Program-made: the position numbers and the translations under genes | Assembly (NCBI GenBank): GCA_051162045.1 | Contig: JBISDI010000011.1 | Length of the DNA stretch: 64,000 bases | Reading direction: 5' to 3' (one strand) | Origin: Anaerozeibacter quisquiliarum | Lineage (GTDB): Bacteria > Bacillota > Clostridia > Christensenellales > Aristaeellaceae | Shown here: piece after piece, positions 6,720 through 15,575 of the stretch | Layout: every line of letters starts with the position of its first letter | Numbering within the stretch: position 1 is the stretch's first letter | The notes under the pieces: generated by a model | The model's input: only the letters and a program-made list of their open reading frames with translations | Told to the model about the DNA's origin: nothing | Databases searched by the model: none

Positions 6720-8390
6720 CTATGGCAATTGGATGGCTTCCTTGAGTGTAAACGTAAACGTCGATCCCTCGCCCGGCGCGGTTTCCACGCCGATCTCGCC
6801 GCCCATGAGTTCGACCACCATCTTGGCGATCGAAAGGCCCAGGCCGGTGCCGGAGGTGCGCATGCGCGAGCGGTCGGCCTTGTAGAAGCGCTCCCAGATG
6901 TAGGGCAGATCGGCCGGGTCGATGCCCGCGCCGGTATCGGCGACCGAGATCGCCACCGCGCCTTTGCCCGCGCGGCGCCCGGCGAGCGTTACGCGGCCGC
7001 CCGGCGGGGTGAATGAAAGCGCGTTGTCCATCAGGATAATCAGCACCTGAAGGATGCGGTCCTCGTCGCCCATCACCGCAAGCTGATCGCCCGGCGCGTC
7101 CACGTCAAGCGCGATGCCGGCTTCGTCCGCGCGGGAGCGCATCCGCCGCGCCGCCGCCTCAAGCAGCCCGGCGATTGGCATCGGCTCGAGCGCGAGATCC
7201 GCGCGGCCCGACTGCAGCCGGCTCATGTCGAGCATCTCGGCGATCATCTTCTCCAGCCGCACGGTCTCCTGATAGATGATGCGGTAGCAGGACTCCCTCT
7301 CGGCCTCGGTCTCCATCATGCCGTCGAGCAGCGGCTCCACCATGCCCCGGATGCCGGTGAGCGGCGTGCGCAGCTCGTGGGAGATGTTGGCGATGTAGTC
7401 GCGCCGCAGCTGCTCGAGCTTCTGCGCCGCCGACGCGTCCTCTTCCAGCCGCGCCGACAGCGTGTTCAGCGTGTCGCCCAGTTGCCCGATCTCGTCGCGC
7501 GTGCCCAGCGCAATGCGCTCGCCGTAATGGCCGTCGGCCATGCGCGCCGCGATCGCGGACAGGGCCATGATCGGCCTGGTCATGCGCCGGCTCATAAACC
7601 AAGCCAGCGCCGCCGCGCACGCGAGCGCCGCCGCGCCCGAGAGCGAAAACATCGTGAGAATCTGTCCGGTCACGCGGCTGACCTCGGTCAGCGGCCGGCA
7701 CAGGATGAGCGCCGCGCTGGTCGCTCCGCCCTCCAAATCCGCGATCGGAATGCCCGCGAAGATGACCGGATAGGAAAGCAGCTGCAATTGCCGCACGTCG
7801 GTGGCCTTTTCCCCGTTCATGATCGAGCGCACCAGTTGCTCGTCCACCGAGCCGGCCAGGTTGATCCGGGCGAGCTCGGCCTGCCGGTCGGGGTCGATCA
7901 CGGCGCCGCGGAACAGATCGCCGTAGAGCGCGAGCATGCGATTGCTCAGCGCGGGGTAGAGGGTGGGGAGGGACTTGGCCCGTTTCGGCCGCGAGGGCGC
8001 GTCGGGCGTGGGCGAAGGAGAGGGCGGAGGCACCAGCCACCAGCCGCGCGGCTTGACCGGCATCTGGCGCGCCACCATGTCGTCGCCTACGTAGATCAGC
8101 TGCGCGTCGCACAGCGATTCCATCTCGCGCAGGCCGCGCGGCGTGAGCACGCGCAGCCGGCCGTCCGCGCGGGCGAGCGAAGCGGCCACCGCCTCGGCGC
8201 GGTCGAGCAGGTCGGCAAGGTTGGTTTCGAGCACATACCGGCGGATCAGCAGCGCGCTGACAAAACCGGCCAACGCCACGACGATGATCGCCATGACGAC
8301 GTAGCCGGTCAGCACCCTGAAGAAAATCGTATGTCGGCCAAGCGGCCTGGCGACCGCGCTTGCGGGGCGGCTCGACTGCGCGTTATCCAT
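6720..8390 (-). CDS. Sensor histidine kinase
   Basis: The 556-residue membrane kinase has a first membrane segment at about 22-50 and an extracytoplasmic sensor region to about 243. That region contains a proline-rich stretch (PPPSPSPTPDAP, near 121). A second membrane segment (about 244-268), a HAMP linker and the HisKA box follow, with phosphorylated His338 (NISHELRTPLTG). The ATPase domain carries N (NALSFTPPGG), G1 (DTGAGID), F (ERFYKADRS) and G2 (GTGLGLSIAKM) motifs. ATG 8390 overlaps the stop of the regulator gene by 8 nt (ATGGATAA), showing translational coupling. The stimulus is unknown. Confidence 0.93.
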   Translation of the reverse strand: MDNAQSSRPASAVARPLGRHTIFFRVLTGYVVMAIIVVALAGFVSALLIRRYVLETNLADLLDRAEAVAASLARADGRLRVLTPRGLREMESLCDAQLIYVGDDMVARQMPVKPRGWWLVPPPSPSPTPDAPSRPKRAKSLPTLYPALSNRMLALYGDLFRGAVIDPDRQAELARINLAGSVDEQLVRSIMNGEKATDVRQLQLLSYPVIFAGIPIADLEGGATSAALILCRPLTEVSRVTGQILTMFSLSGAAALACAAALAWFMSRRMTRPIMALSAIAARMADGHYGERIALGTRDEIGQLGDTLNTLSARLEEDASAAQKLEQLRRDYIANISHELRTPLTGIRGMVEPLLDGMMETEAERESCYRIIYQETVRLEKMIAEMLDMSRLQSGRADLALEPMPIAGLLEAAARRMRSRADEAGIALDVDAPGDQLAVMGDEDRILQVLIILMDNALSFTPPGGRVTLAGRRAGKGAVAISVADTGAGIDPADLPYIWERFYKADRSRMRTSGTGLGLSIAKMVVELMGGEIGVETAPGEGSTFTFTLKEAIQLP

Positions 8391-9087
8391 TGACCTCGAA
8401 GCGGTAGCCCACGCCCCACACGGTCTTGATGTCCCAGGGGTTTTCCGGGACGCACAGCTTGGCGCGGATGCGCTTGATGTGGCTGTCGACCGCGCGGGTG
8501 TCGCCCAGAAAGTCATAGCCCCAGATGCTCTGCAGCAGGTGCTCGCGGCTGAACACCATGCCCGGGTTGCCGGCCAGCGTCCACAGGATCTCGATCTCCT
8601 TGGGCGTACAGGGCACCACCTGCCCGTTCAGCTTCACGATGAACGCGCCCATGTCGATGTCGAGGTTGCACACGACCAGCTGCGTGTCCTTCGAGGTGTC
8701 CTTGAGCTCGTACATGCGCCTAAGCACCGCCTTGACGCGCGCCAGCACTTCGCGCGGGCTGAAGGGCTTTGCAATGTAGTCGTCCGCGCCCAGCTCCAGC
8801 CCCAGCAGCTTGTCGAACTCCTCGCCCTTGGCGGTCAGCATGATGATCGGGATGTTGGAACTCTTGCGCACCTCCCGGCACACGACCAGCCCGTCCATCT
8901 TGGGCATCATGATGTCCAGCAGCATCATGTCGGGGCGCGAGTGACGCACGTGCCGCACGGCCTCCTCGCCGTCGTAGGCCGACAGCAGTTGGTAACCCTC
9001 GCGTCGGAAATAGCTGCCCAGCGACTGATGTACATTGGCGTCGTCGTCGGCAATCAGGATGCGGTATCCGCGTTGGTGTTCGTCCAT
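8383..9087 (-). CDS. OmpR-family response regulator
   Basis: The 234-residue protein has a receiver domain (acidic pocket D14-D16, phospho-acceptor D58 in MLLDIMMPKMDG, conserved lysine in IAKPFS). A winged-helix DNA-binding domain follows (CTPKEIEILWTLAGNPG...VDSHIKRIRAKL...VWGVGYRFE). ATG 9087 is chosen because GGAGGGG lies 6 nt upstream. It is co-transcribed and coupled with the kinase. Target genes cannot be named from the sequence. Confidence 0.94.
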   Translation of the reverse strand: MDEHQRGYRILIADDDANVHQSLGSYFRREGYQLLSAYDGEEAVRHVRHSRPDMMLLDIMMPKMDGLVVCREVRKSSNIPIIMLTAKGEEFDKLLGLELGADDYIAKPFSPREVLARVKAVLRRMYELKDTSKDTQLVVCNLDIDMGAFIVKLNGQVVPCTPKEIEILWTLAGNPGMVFSREHLLQSIWGYDFLGDTRAVDSHIKRIRAKLCVPENPWDIKTVWGVGYRFEVNG

Positions 9088-9117
9088 GGCGTTCCCCTCC
9101 GAACATCGGATGATGGG

Positions 9118-9139
9118 CACAGCTTATCAAAAAGCTGTG
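9118..9139. repeat. Small hairpin between the AI-2E gene and the response regulator
   Basis: CACAGCTT (9118-9125) pairs with AAGCTGTG (9132-9139) around a 6-nt loop. It lies downstream of the AI-2E gene on the minus strand without a following U-tract, so termination is uncertain. Confidence 0.4.
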
Positions 9140-9166
9140 TCAAAAGCGTGGCGGGCCCCAGAGCAA

Positions 9167-10396
9167 TCACCGGCGCCTGGAGAATCGCTTTGACAGGAGA
9201 TTCGAGGCGGTATCGGCCGCGCGGCCCAGCAGGGACGGCGGCTCGGGCTCGGGCGGCAGATCCTTGCGCAGTTCCTCCTCGGGCATCTCGATGCCCTCAT
9301 ACAGCATCTCGCGCAGCGTGCGCCCGTCCGTGCAGACGCGGAACAGGTTGCGCAGCACGATCAGCGAAATCGGGCCCAAGATCATGCCGAACACGCCCAG
9401 GAGGCGCATGCCAATGTACATGCTCAGCAGCGTCAGCAGCGGATGGATGCCGATCTGGTTACCCACTACGCGCGGCTCGAGCAGTTGGCGCACCGTCCAC
9501 ACCACGGCAAACACCAGCAAGAGACCGACGGCCATACGGAAATGGCCGGTCAGCAGGTTGTAGAGCGCCCAGGGCACCACGAAGGTGCCCGTGCCCAGCA
9601 CCGGCAGCGCGTCCAGCACCGCGATGACCATCGCGAACAGGACGGCGTGGTCGATGCCCACCAGCGAAAAGCCGACCGCCAACTCGACAAAGGTGACCGT
9701 CATCAGGATCAGCATCGCCCGCACGTAGCCGAACAGCGCGCCGAACAGGTCGTCGCGCACCGACTTCGCCTGCCGGATCCAGCACTCGGGCAGCTGGCGG
9801 TGCAGGAAGCGCGCGATGTAGTCGCGGTCGCGCACCAGGAAGAAGGCCGACAGCAGCGTTACGACCACGGTGACGACCATGCGCGGCACCGATGACACCA
9901 CGCCCCACGCGCCGCGCGTGACGGTGTTGACCAGGCTTAAGAGCCCGGTGCGCAGCCTGTCCAGCAGTTGGTTGACCATGCCGATGGCTTCCTTGTCGAT
10001 GAAGTCGTAGCGCGCGCCCAAGTCGGCCAGCAGGACAGCGGTCTTGTTCGTCAGATCCGTATACATCGCGGGCAACTGGAAGGCGAAATCCTTCGCCTCG
10101 TTTATCAGCCTGACCGTCACGAGACCCAGCGCAGCCGCCAGCACCGCCACCACGAGCAGCACCGCCGCCGCCGAAGCGATGCCCCGGGACAGGCGGAGCC
10201 GCCTGTTCAGCACACGAACAAGCGGCTCCACGATGGATGCAACCGCGAAGGCCACGACGAAGGGCAGGATCAAGTCGGCCAGCTTGAGAATCAGGAACAG
10301 GCCCAGCGCCAGCGCAACCATCACACCGATGATCTTCAGGGCATTGACCGCCATGGGCGGCAGCCGCTCGGAGAGCTTGGCAGTTAATTTGGACAC
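9167..10396 (-). CDS. AI-2E/PerM family membrane protein (YtvI-like)
   Basis: The 409-residue protein has the family layout: two N-terminal membrane segments (about 18-60), one near 75, a long soluble helical region, then a C-terminal membrane block. The block carries motifs of the family (ALPVLGTGTFVVPWALYNL, LLEPRVVGNQIGIHPLLTL, GVFGMILGP). Members are putative transporters or, in spore formers, sporulation membrane proteins such as YtvI. The start is GTG 10396 with GAGGAGG 5 nt upstream. It lies 13 nt downstream of the coiled-coil gene and is likely in one operon with it. Confidence 0.82.
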   Translation of the reverse strand: MSKLTAKLSERLPPMAVNALKIIGVMVALALGLFLILKLADLILPFVVAFAVASIVEPLVRVLNRRLRLSRGIASAAAVLLVVAVLAAALGLVTVRLINEAKDFAFQLPAMYTDLTNKTAVLLADLGARYDFIDKEAIGMVNQLLDRLRTGLLSLVNTVTRGAWGVVSSVPRMVVTVVVTLLSAFFLVRDRDYIARFLHRQLPECWIRQAKSVRDDLFGALFGYVRAMLILMTVTFVELAVGFSLVGIDHAVLFAMVIAVLDALPVLGTGTFVVPWALYNLLTGHFRMAVGLLLVFAVVWTVRQLLEPRVVGNQIGIHPLLTLLSMYIGMRLLGVFGMILGPISLIVLRNLFRVCTDGRTLREMLYEGIEMPEEELRKDLPPEPEPPSLLGRAADTASNLLSKRFSRRR

Positions 10397-10409
10397 GGAG
10401 GCCTCCTCG

Positions 10410-11186
10410 TTATTCGGTTTCGGCCGCGCCGCCAGCCTCGGCGGGCGCTTGCGGCTCCACCGGCGTTTCCGCCTGGGCCTCGGCCTCGGAGGGCGCCTCG
10501 ATCAGGCGCGGCGCGGGCACGTAGGCCACGCCCGACTGGGACAGCCGGGAAGATGCGGCGTGCGCCTCCTCGACGATCTCGCTCGCGCGCACCAGCGCCG
10601 CCTTGAGCGTCTCATGTGAGCGCGAGAGCCGCTGCTGCGCCAGCGAGCGGATGGACTCGGCTTCCTGGTTGGCGTGCTCGATGAGCTCGGCGTATTCCAT
10701 CTCGGTGCGGCTGGAGACCAGGTAGGCGTGCTCCTTGGCCTCGCGCACGATGCGGGCGGCCTCGGCGCGCGCGTCCGGGATGGCGACGTACTCGTCGCGG
10801 AAGCGGGTCAGCGCGCTCACCTGCCCGGTCAGTTGCTCGATGCGTTCGTCTTTCTCGCGCAGCTGTTCGTCCCTGTCGCGCAGCTGCGCGTCCTTTTCCT
10901 CGCGCGCTCGCTCGCGCTCGCGCTCGGCGAGGCGGAGGGCGCTGTCCTTTTCACCCAGCGCCTGCTGGCGTTCCTTTTCTATGCGCTGCGCGGCATAATC
11001 CTGCTTTTCGCGCTCCTCGAGCAGGTCGTCGTAGCGACGGTTGCGTCTGGCCAGCGCGCCGATCAGCACGATGGACAAAACCAGCAGGATCAGGGCGGCG
11101 AGCAGAAAGTGCCAGGGCTCGGCCGCGCTGGTCAGCCTGGTGAGGACATCCCGGAAGCCGGACAGGGCGGTATCGCTTTGCGGCAT
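10410..11186 (-). CDS. Membrane-anchored coiled-coil protein
   Basis: The 258-residue protein has one N-terminal membrane segment (about 24-48, WHFLLAALILLVLSIVLIGAL). A long charged coiled coil rich in E, R, K and Q follows (about 50-190), then an alanine/proline/glutamate-rich tail. The helical part (ARAEAARIVREAKEHAYLVSS, split here at position 20 for reading) resembles DivIVA- or Band-type scaffolds. No enzyme motif is present and the function is unknown. ATG 11186 has GAGGAGG 8 nt upstream. It is first in its operon behind the promoter at 11245-11273. Confidence 0.75.
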   Translation of the reverse strand: MPQSDTALSGFRDVLTRLTSAAEPWHFLLAALILLVLSIVLIGALARRNRRYDDLLEEREKQDYAAQRIEKERQQALGEKDSALRLAERERERAREEKDAQLRDRDEQLREKDERIEQLTGQVSALTRFRDEYVAIPDARAEAARIVREAKEHAYLVSSRTEMEYAELIEHANQEAESIRSLAQQRLSRSHETLKAALVRASEIVEEAHAASSRLSQSGVAYVPAPRLIEAPSEAEAQAETPVEPQAPAEAGGAAETE

Positions 11187-11244
11187 GGTGAATTCCTCCT
11201 CATCAATCTAGCATCAGCATTAACTCATTGATCGGTCTCGTGTT

Positions 11245-11273
11245 ACTCTACCATGATCTCTTTTAGGTGTCAA
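11245..11273 (-). promoter_or_regulatory. Promoter of the coiled-coil/AI-2E operon
   Basis: On the minus strand TTGACA (11273-11268) and TAGAGT (11250-11245) are 17 nt apart. It starts right at the edge of repeat element A. Confidence 0.65.
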
Positions 11274-11286
11274 GCGCGGTCCCTCG

Positions 11287-11389
11287 CATCCGGCTGCCGG
11301 AGTTGATTTTGGGTCGGGCGGGCAAGCTTGCCCTTTATCGGAACCCATTTGCACCGGCAGAGCCGGCGCAAATGATTGAACACAGAGGG
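11287..11389 (+). repeat. Structured intergenic repeat, copy A
   Basis: About 100 bp align with 14349-14451 in the same orientation. Shared blocks include ATCCGGC, CGGGCAAGC-xx-GCCCTTT and GGCAGAGCCGGC, plus ATGATT-x-AACA and GAGGG. Each copy folds a GGGCAAGC-xx-GCCC hairpin and a GGC-AGA-GCC hairpin. In copy A the second stem is extended by TTGC/GCAA. It lies between the galM 3' end and the promoter at 11245-11273. Confidence 0.75.
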
Positions 11390-11423
11390 TTTCTCCCCGG
11401 GAATCCCCCGGGGAGGAAGTTGC

Positions 11424-12476
11424 CTACTGAACGAAGAATTGATAAGTTGTGCGGGTATCGTAGCGCGCGCCGGCGCGCAGCACGATGCTCGGGAAATGCG
11501 CGTGATTGGGCGCGTCGGGGTAGGCCTGGGTCTCGAGGCACAGGCCCTCGCGCATGCCGTAGACGCGGCCGCACTTGGCCCCGTTAACGCCCGAGAGCGT
11601 GTTGCCCGCGTAGAACTGCACGCCAGGCTGGTCGGTCTCAAGCACCATGGCGCGGCCGGACGCGGGCGCGTACAGCAGGCCCGCCTCGCGGAAGCCCTCG
11701 CCGTTCAGGCAGAAGTTGTGGTCGTAGCCGCCGCCGTAGCCGAGCTGCTCGTCGCTTTTTGTCAATCCGAGCCCCTCCGACAGCAGCTTGGGTTGCCTGA
11801 GGTCAAACGGCGTTCCGTCCACCGCGCGCAGCTCGCCCGTGGGGATCAGATCGCGGTCGGTGACGGTGAAGAAATCGGCGTCGAGCCTGAGCGTGTGTGC
11901 CTCGATCGTGCCGCTGCCCTCGCCCTCCAGGTTAAAGTAGGCGTGGTTGGTCAGGTTGCACAGCGTATCGCGGTCGCAGTCGGCCGTGTAGCGGATCGAC
12001 AGCGCGTTGTCCTCGCTCCAGCCGTAGACCACGGTCACGCTCAGCGTGCCCGGGTAGTGCTCCTCGCCGTCCGGGCTCACGTAGGCGAGCGTCAGCGTAC
12101 CCGCCGCTTCGTCGGGCGAAGCCGTCCACAGCTTGCGGTCAAAGCCCTCGCCGCCGCCGTGCAGGTGGTGGCCGTTCGAACGGGTCGCGAGCTTGAGCGG
12201 CTCGCCGTTCAACAGGCAGCGCCCGTGTGCGATGCGGTTGCCCACCCGCCCGATCAACGCGCCCAGGTAGCCCATGTTCGGGGTATAACCCGCGACGGTC
12301 GGGTAGCCGAGCAGCACGTCGCCCAGCGTCCCCTCCCGGTCGGGCACGCCCAGCGAGACCAGCGTACCGCCGAAGTCGGTGATCGAGACCCAGGCGCCCG
12401 ACGTGTTTTTGAGCGTGTACAGCGTAGCCTCCCTGCCGTCCGGCAAACGGCCGAACGATGTCTTTGCGATGCCCAT
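11424..12476 (-). CDS. galM: Aldose 1-epimerase (mutarotase)
   Basis: The 350-residue cytoplasmic enzyme interconverts alpha and beta anomers of glucose or galactose. Family motifs are in order: FGGTLVSLGVPDREG near 35, GRVGNRIAHG near 76 and the substrate histidine pair near 103 (NGHHLHGG). The catalytic histidine in NLTNHAYFNL follows, and the catalytic glutamate is in GLCLETQ near the end. ATG 12476 has GGAGGA upstream. It is a single gene with a repeat element directly beyond its stop codon. Confidence 0.93.
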   Translation of the reverse strand: MGIAKTSFGRLPDGREATLYTLKNTSGAWVSITDFGGTLVSLGVPDREGTLGDVLLGYPTVAGYTPNMGYLGALIGRVGNRIAHGRCLLNGEPLKLATRSNGHHLHGGGEGFDRKLWTASPDEAAGTLTLAYVSPDGEEHYPGTLSVTVVYGWSEDNALSIRYTADCDRDTLCNLTNHAYFNLEGEGSGTIEAHTLRLDADFFTVTDRDLIPTGELRAVDGTPFDLRQPKLLSEGLGLTKSDEQLGYGGGYDHNFCLNGEGFREAGLLYAPASGRAMVLETDQPGVQFYAGNTLSGVNGAKCGRVYGMREGLCLETQAYPDAPNHAHFPSIVLRAGARYDTRTTYQFFVQ

Positions 12477-12574
12477 AGGATGTCCTCCCGCAATTTGTAA
12501 AGATTCCGTTGTTCCCTAATCATACCGCTTTTGGCGCGCGCTGGCAAGGGCTTGTTGGTGTCAAGATATTTTAC

Positions 12575-12604
12575 TTGACGGGAACGCCCGAGATCGTGTA
12601 GAAT
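12575..12604 (+). promoter_or_regulatory. Promoter of ylxM-ffh
   Basis: TTGACG (12575-12580) and TAGAAT (12599-12604) are 18 nt apart, 25 nt before the ylxM ATG. Confidence 0.65.
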
Positions 12605-12629
12605 AAACCCACTTGCGGAGGCGTATGCG

Positions 12630-12986
12630 ATGGAGGAGCGAATCGAGATCGGCCTGCTGTACGACTTCTACGGGCCGCTGTTGACCGAGCGGAGAGCGGA
12701 GCTCGTGCGGCTGTACTGCGAAGAGGACTGGTCGCTGACCGAGATCGCCGCGGAGTTGGGCGTGTCGCGCCAGGGCGTGTACGACGCGCTGCGCCACGCC
12801 AAGGGAAAGCTGCTGGGCTACGAGCAAAAGCTCAGGCTGATGGTGCGCTGGCTGGACATGGAGCGGGCGGTGGCGGCCTGCCGCGAGCAGCTCTCGGCGG
12901 TGACGCCCGCGCCGGGCAGCGAGTCGGCGCTGGACTCAGCCCGCCGGGCGCTCGAGCGGATCGAGTACGTCCAACGTGAGATATAG
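12630..12986 (+). CDS. ylxM: YlxM-type helix-turn-helix protein associated with SRP
   Basis: The 118-residue protein has the YlxM/p13 helix-turn-helix (LTEIAAELGVSRQGVYDALRH, of which the last residues contact the partner). The N-terminal LLYDFYGPLLT motif is typical of the family. YlxM accompanies ffh in Firmicutes and modulates SRP GTPase activity. It has a GGAGG site before ATG 12630 and is followed 14 nt later by ffh, so the two are one transcript. Confidence 0.92.
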   Translation: MEERIEIGLLYDFYGPLLTERRAELVRLYCEEDWSLTEIAAELGVSRQGVYDALRHAKGKLLGYEQKLRLMVRWLDMERAVAACREQLSAVTPAPGSESALDSARRALERIEYVQREI

Positions 12987-13000
12987 CGAGGTGAAGCGCC

Positions 13001-14341
13001 ATGGCGTTTGAGGGCCTGACCGAGAAATTATCCCAGGCGTTCCGCAAGTTGAGCGGCAAGGGCAAGCTGACGGAGGCCGACGTCAAGGAGGCCATGCGCG
13101 AGGTGCGCATGGCGCTGCTCGAGGCCGACGTGAACTTTATCGTGGTCAAGGACTTCGTCAGGCGCGTGACCGAGCGCGCGGTGGGCGCGGAGATTTTGGC
13201 AAGCCTCACCCCGGGCCAGCAGGTCGTCAAGATCGTGAACGAGGAATTGACCGCGCTGATGGGCGGCACGGGCGCGCGGCTGACCTATGCGTCGAACCCG
13301 CCGACGGTGTACATGCTGTGCGGCCTGCAGGGCGCGGGCAAGACCACGATGGCCGGCAAGCTCGGCGGTCTGATTAAGAAGCAGGGCAAGAAGCCGCTGC
13401 TGGTGGCCTGCGACATCTACCGCCCGGCGGCGATCAAGCAACTGATGGTGGTGGGCGAGACCGTGGGCGTCGAGGTGTTCGAGCGCGGCCAGACGAGCCC
13501 GGTCGAGATCGCCAAGGCGGCCATCGAGCATGCGCGCTACTACGGGCGCGACCCGGTGATCCTGGATACCGCCGGCCGGCTGCACATCGACGAAAATCTG
13601 ATGGAAGAGCTCCGGCAGGTTCGCGCCGCCGTGAAGCCCACGGAGATCCTGCTCGTGGTTGACGCCATGACCGGCCAGGACGCCGTCAACGTGGCCGACA
13701 CCTTCAACAAGAACCTGGGCGTCGACGGCGTGATCCTGACCAAGCTCGACGGCGACACGCGCGGCGGCGCGGCGATCTCGGTCAAGGCGGTCACCGGCAA
13801 GCCGATCAAATTCAGCGGCGTGGGCGAGAAGCCGACCGACATCGAGCCTTTTCACCCCGAGCGCATGGCCTCGCGGATCTTAGGGATGGGCGACGTGCTG
13901 AGCCTCATCGAGAAGGCCCAGGACACGATGGACGAGAAGGCCGCCGGCGACATGCTGCGCAAGGTGCGCACGCAGAGCTTTACGCTCGACGATTATATGG
14001 AACAGATGCAGCAGGTGACCAAGATGGGGTCGGTCTCCGACCTGCTCAAGATGATCCCCGGCGTGGGCGCGAAGCTCAAGGACATTGAGATCGACGAGGA
14101 CAAGGTCGCCAGGGAGCAGCGCAAGACGATCGCCATCATCCGCTCGATGACGGCCATGGAGAAGCGCAACCCCGACATCCTGAACGCCAGCCGCAAGCGG
14201 CGCATCGCCGCCGGCAGCGGCGTGCAGGTGCAGGAGGTCAACCTGCTGCTCAAGCAGTTCGAACAGGCGCGCGGCATGATGAAGCAGATGATGAGCGCGG
14301 GCAAGCGCGGCCGGATGAAGATGCCGTTCGGGCTGAAGTGA
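13001..14341 (+). CDS. ffh: Signal recognition particle GTPase
   Basis: The 446-residue Ffh has an N domain, then a G domain with GLQGAGKTTMAGKLG (G1, about 106). DTAGRLHID (G3) and TKLDGDTRGGAA (G4 and closing loop) follow. A methionine-rich M domain from about 295 binds SRP RNA and signal sequences. Its RNA partner is encoded in this window at 44.5 kb. Length is normal. It follows ylxM, and the rpsP-khpA-rimM-trmD genes follow after a 213-nt gap that holds a structured repeat. Confidence 0.97.
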   Translation: MAFEGLTEKLSQAFRKLSGKGKLTEADVKEAMREVRMALLEADVNFIVVKDFVRRVTERAVGAEILASLTPGQQVVKIVNEELTALMGGTGARLTYASNPPTVYMLCGLQGAGKTTMAGKLGGLIKKQGKKPLLVACDIYRPAAIKQLMVVGETVGVEVFERGQTSPVEIAKAAIEHARYYGRDPVILDTAGRLHIDENLMEELRQVRAAVKPTEILLVVDAMTGQDAVNVADTFNKNLGVDGVILTKLDGDTRGGAAISVKAVTGKPIKFSGVGEKPTDIEPFHPERMASRILGMGDVLSLIEKAQDTMDEKAAGDMLRKVRTQSFTLDDYMEQMQQVTKMGSVSDLLKMIPGVGAKLKDIEIDEDKVAREQRKTIAIIRSMTAMEKRNPDILNASRKRRIAAGSGVQVQEVNLLLKQFEQARGMMKQMMSAGKRGRMKMPFGLK

Positions 14342-14348
14342 GTCGCGC

Positions 14349-14451
14349 GAATCCGGCCGCATGAGATGATTCCGAGTCGAACGGGCAAGCGCGCCCTTTG
14401 CCTGCATCCATAGGCACTGGCAGAGCCGGCACCTATGATTAAACATGGAGG
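14349..14451 (+). repeat. Structured intergenic repeat, copy B
   Basis: This is the second copy of the element at 11287-11389. The inner hairpin GGC-AGA-GCC is conserved, while the outer pairs are TAGG/CCTA instead of TTGC/GCAA. That is a compensatory change supporting a base-paired RNA. It sits between ffh and rpsP, where these genes usually lie closer together. A further stem GAGGGC-tgcg-GCCCTC follows at about 14447-14463. Confidence 0.75.
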
Positions 14452-14554
14452 GCTGCGGCCCTCCAAACTTCCCGAGGTTCAAACCCCTCCCGTCTGAACG
14501 GCGGGCGGATTTGATAAATTTCATAACGGTGTCAAGAATGAGGAGGAAACCCAC

Positions 14555-14794
14555 ATGGTCAAGATTCGCCTGAAGAGAATGGGCATGAAGAAGCAGCCGT
14601 TCTACCGCATCGTCGTCACCGACAGCCGCAACGCACGCGACGGCCGCTTCATCGAGGAAATCGGCTACTACAACCCGCTGACCGAGCCGGTCGAGCTCAA
14701 GATCGATCAGGAGCGCGCGAAGCACTGGCTGGGCGTGGGCGCGCAGCCGACCGATACCACGCGCGCGCTGTTGAAGAAGGGCGGCGCGCTCTAA
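14555..14794 (+). CDS. rpsP: 30S ribosomal protein S16
   Basis: The 79-residue protein begins with the S16 signature (MVKIRLKRMGMKKQPFYRIV) and continues through DSRNARDGRFIEEIGYYNP, split by the usual loop. Length is standard. GAGGAGG precedes the ATG. It starts the rpsP-khpA-rimM-trmD cluster. Confidence 0.97.
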   Translation: MVKIRLKRMGMKKQPFYRIVVTDSRNARDGRFIEEIGYYNPLTEPVELKIDQERAKHWLGVGAQPTDTTRALLKKGGAL

Positions 14795-14818
14795 GCCTGC
14801 GCGCGAGAGGTGATGCAC

Positions 14819-15046
14819 ATGGTCGAATTGGTTCGCTTCATTGCTCAGTCGTTGGTCGAGCAGCCCGATCAGGTGGACGTGCGCGAAGTTACAGGCGCCG
14901 ACAGCGTAGTGATCGAGCTGCGGGTTGCCGAGGGCGACATGGGTAAGGTCATCGGCAAGCAGGGCCGCATCGCCAAGGCCATCCGCACGGTGGTCAAGGC
15001 GGCGACGGCCAAGGGACAAAAACCGGTATTCGTGGAGATTATCTGA
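14819..15046 (+). CDS. khpA: KH-domain RNA-binding protein KhpA
   Basis: The 75-residue single KH domain carries the GxxG loop in DMGKVIGKQGRIAKAIR. KhpA binds RNA with KhpB and affects cell-length and division regulation in Firmicutes. I chose ATG 14819 because AGAGG lies 8 nt upstream; ATG 14813 is too close to that site. It is 24 nt after rpsP and 1 nt before rimM. Confidence 0.94.
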   Translation: MVELVRFIAQSLVEQPDQVDVREVTGADSVVIELRVAEGDMGKVIGKQGRIAKAIRTVVKAATAKGQKPVFVEII

Positions 15047-15047
15047 C

Positions 15048-15572
15048 ATGCTGGATGGGTATTTGGCGATCGGCGAGGTGTTAAAGCCCCAGGGCGTCAA
15101 GGGCGAGATCAAGGTGCGCCCGATTACGAGCGACCCGATGCGCTTTGAGGCGCTGACGAAGATCTACTGGCTGCTGGACGGCGCGTACCGGGAGGCCAAG
15201 GTGCGCGCCACCCGGATCGACCCGGACGCGGTCTACATGGTGGTCGAGGGGGTGCGCGACCGCGACCGGGCCGAGGCGCTGCGCGGGCGGCTGATGTACG
15301 TCGGCCGCGAGGACGCGATCGAGTTGCCGGAGGACGCCGAGTTCATCGTCGATCTGATCGGCTGCGAGGCGACCGACGACGAGGGCAATCCGGTCGGCCG
15401 GCTTCATGAGGTGCTGCAGCCGGGCGCGAGCGACGTGTACGTGTTCCGCGGCGCGCGCGGCGAAGTGCTGGTGCCCGCGCTCAAGAGCGTGGTGCTTTCG
15501 GTCGATGTTGCGCGCAAGCGCATCTTGCTATCGGCCAAGCGCCTGAGCGAGGTCGCGGTATACGAGGAATAA
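15048..15572 (+). CDS. rimM: 16S rRNA processing protein RimM
   Basis: The 174-residue protein has an N-terminal beta-barrel (LAIGEVLKPQGVKGEIKVRP) and a C-terminal PRC barrel (FIVDLIGCEATDDEGNPVG ... VLVPALKSVV). It assists 30S head maturation and contacts S19. ATG 15048 lies 1 nt after the khpA stop, indicating tight coupling. Confidence 0.96.
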   Translation: MLDGYLAIGEVLKPQGVKGEIKVRPITSDPMRFEALTKIYWLLDGAYREAKVRATRIDPDAVYMVVEGVRDRDRAEALRGRLMYVGREDAIELPEDAEFIVDLIGCEATDDEGNPVGRLHEVLQPGASDVYVFRGARGEVLVPALKSVVLSVDVARKRILLSAKRLSEVAVYEE

Positions 15573-15575
15573 TGC

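Noticed and set aside
9118..9143. Promoter for the response regulator (TTGACA on the minus strand at 9143-9138)
   Set aside because: No acceptable -10 lies 15-19 nt downstream; the -35-like bases are part of a hairpin.
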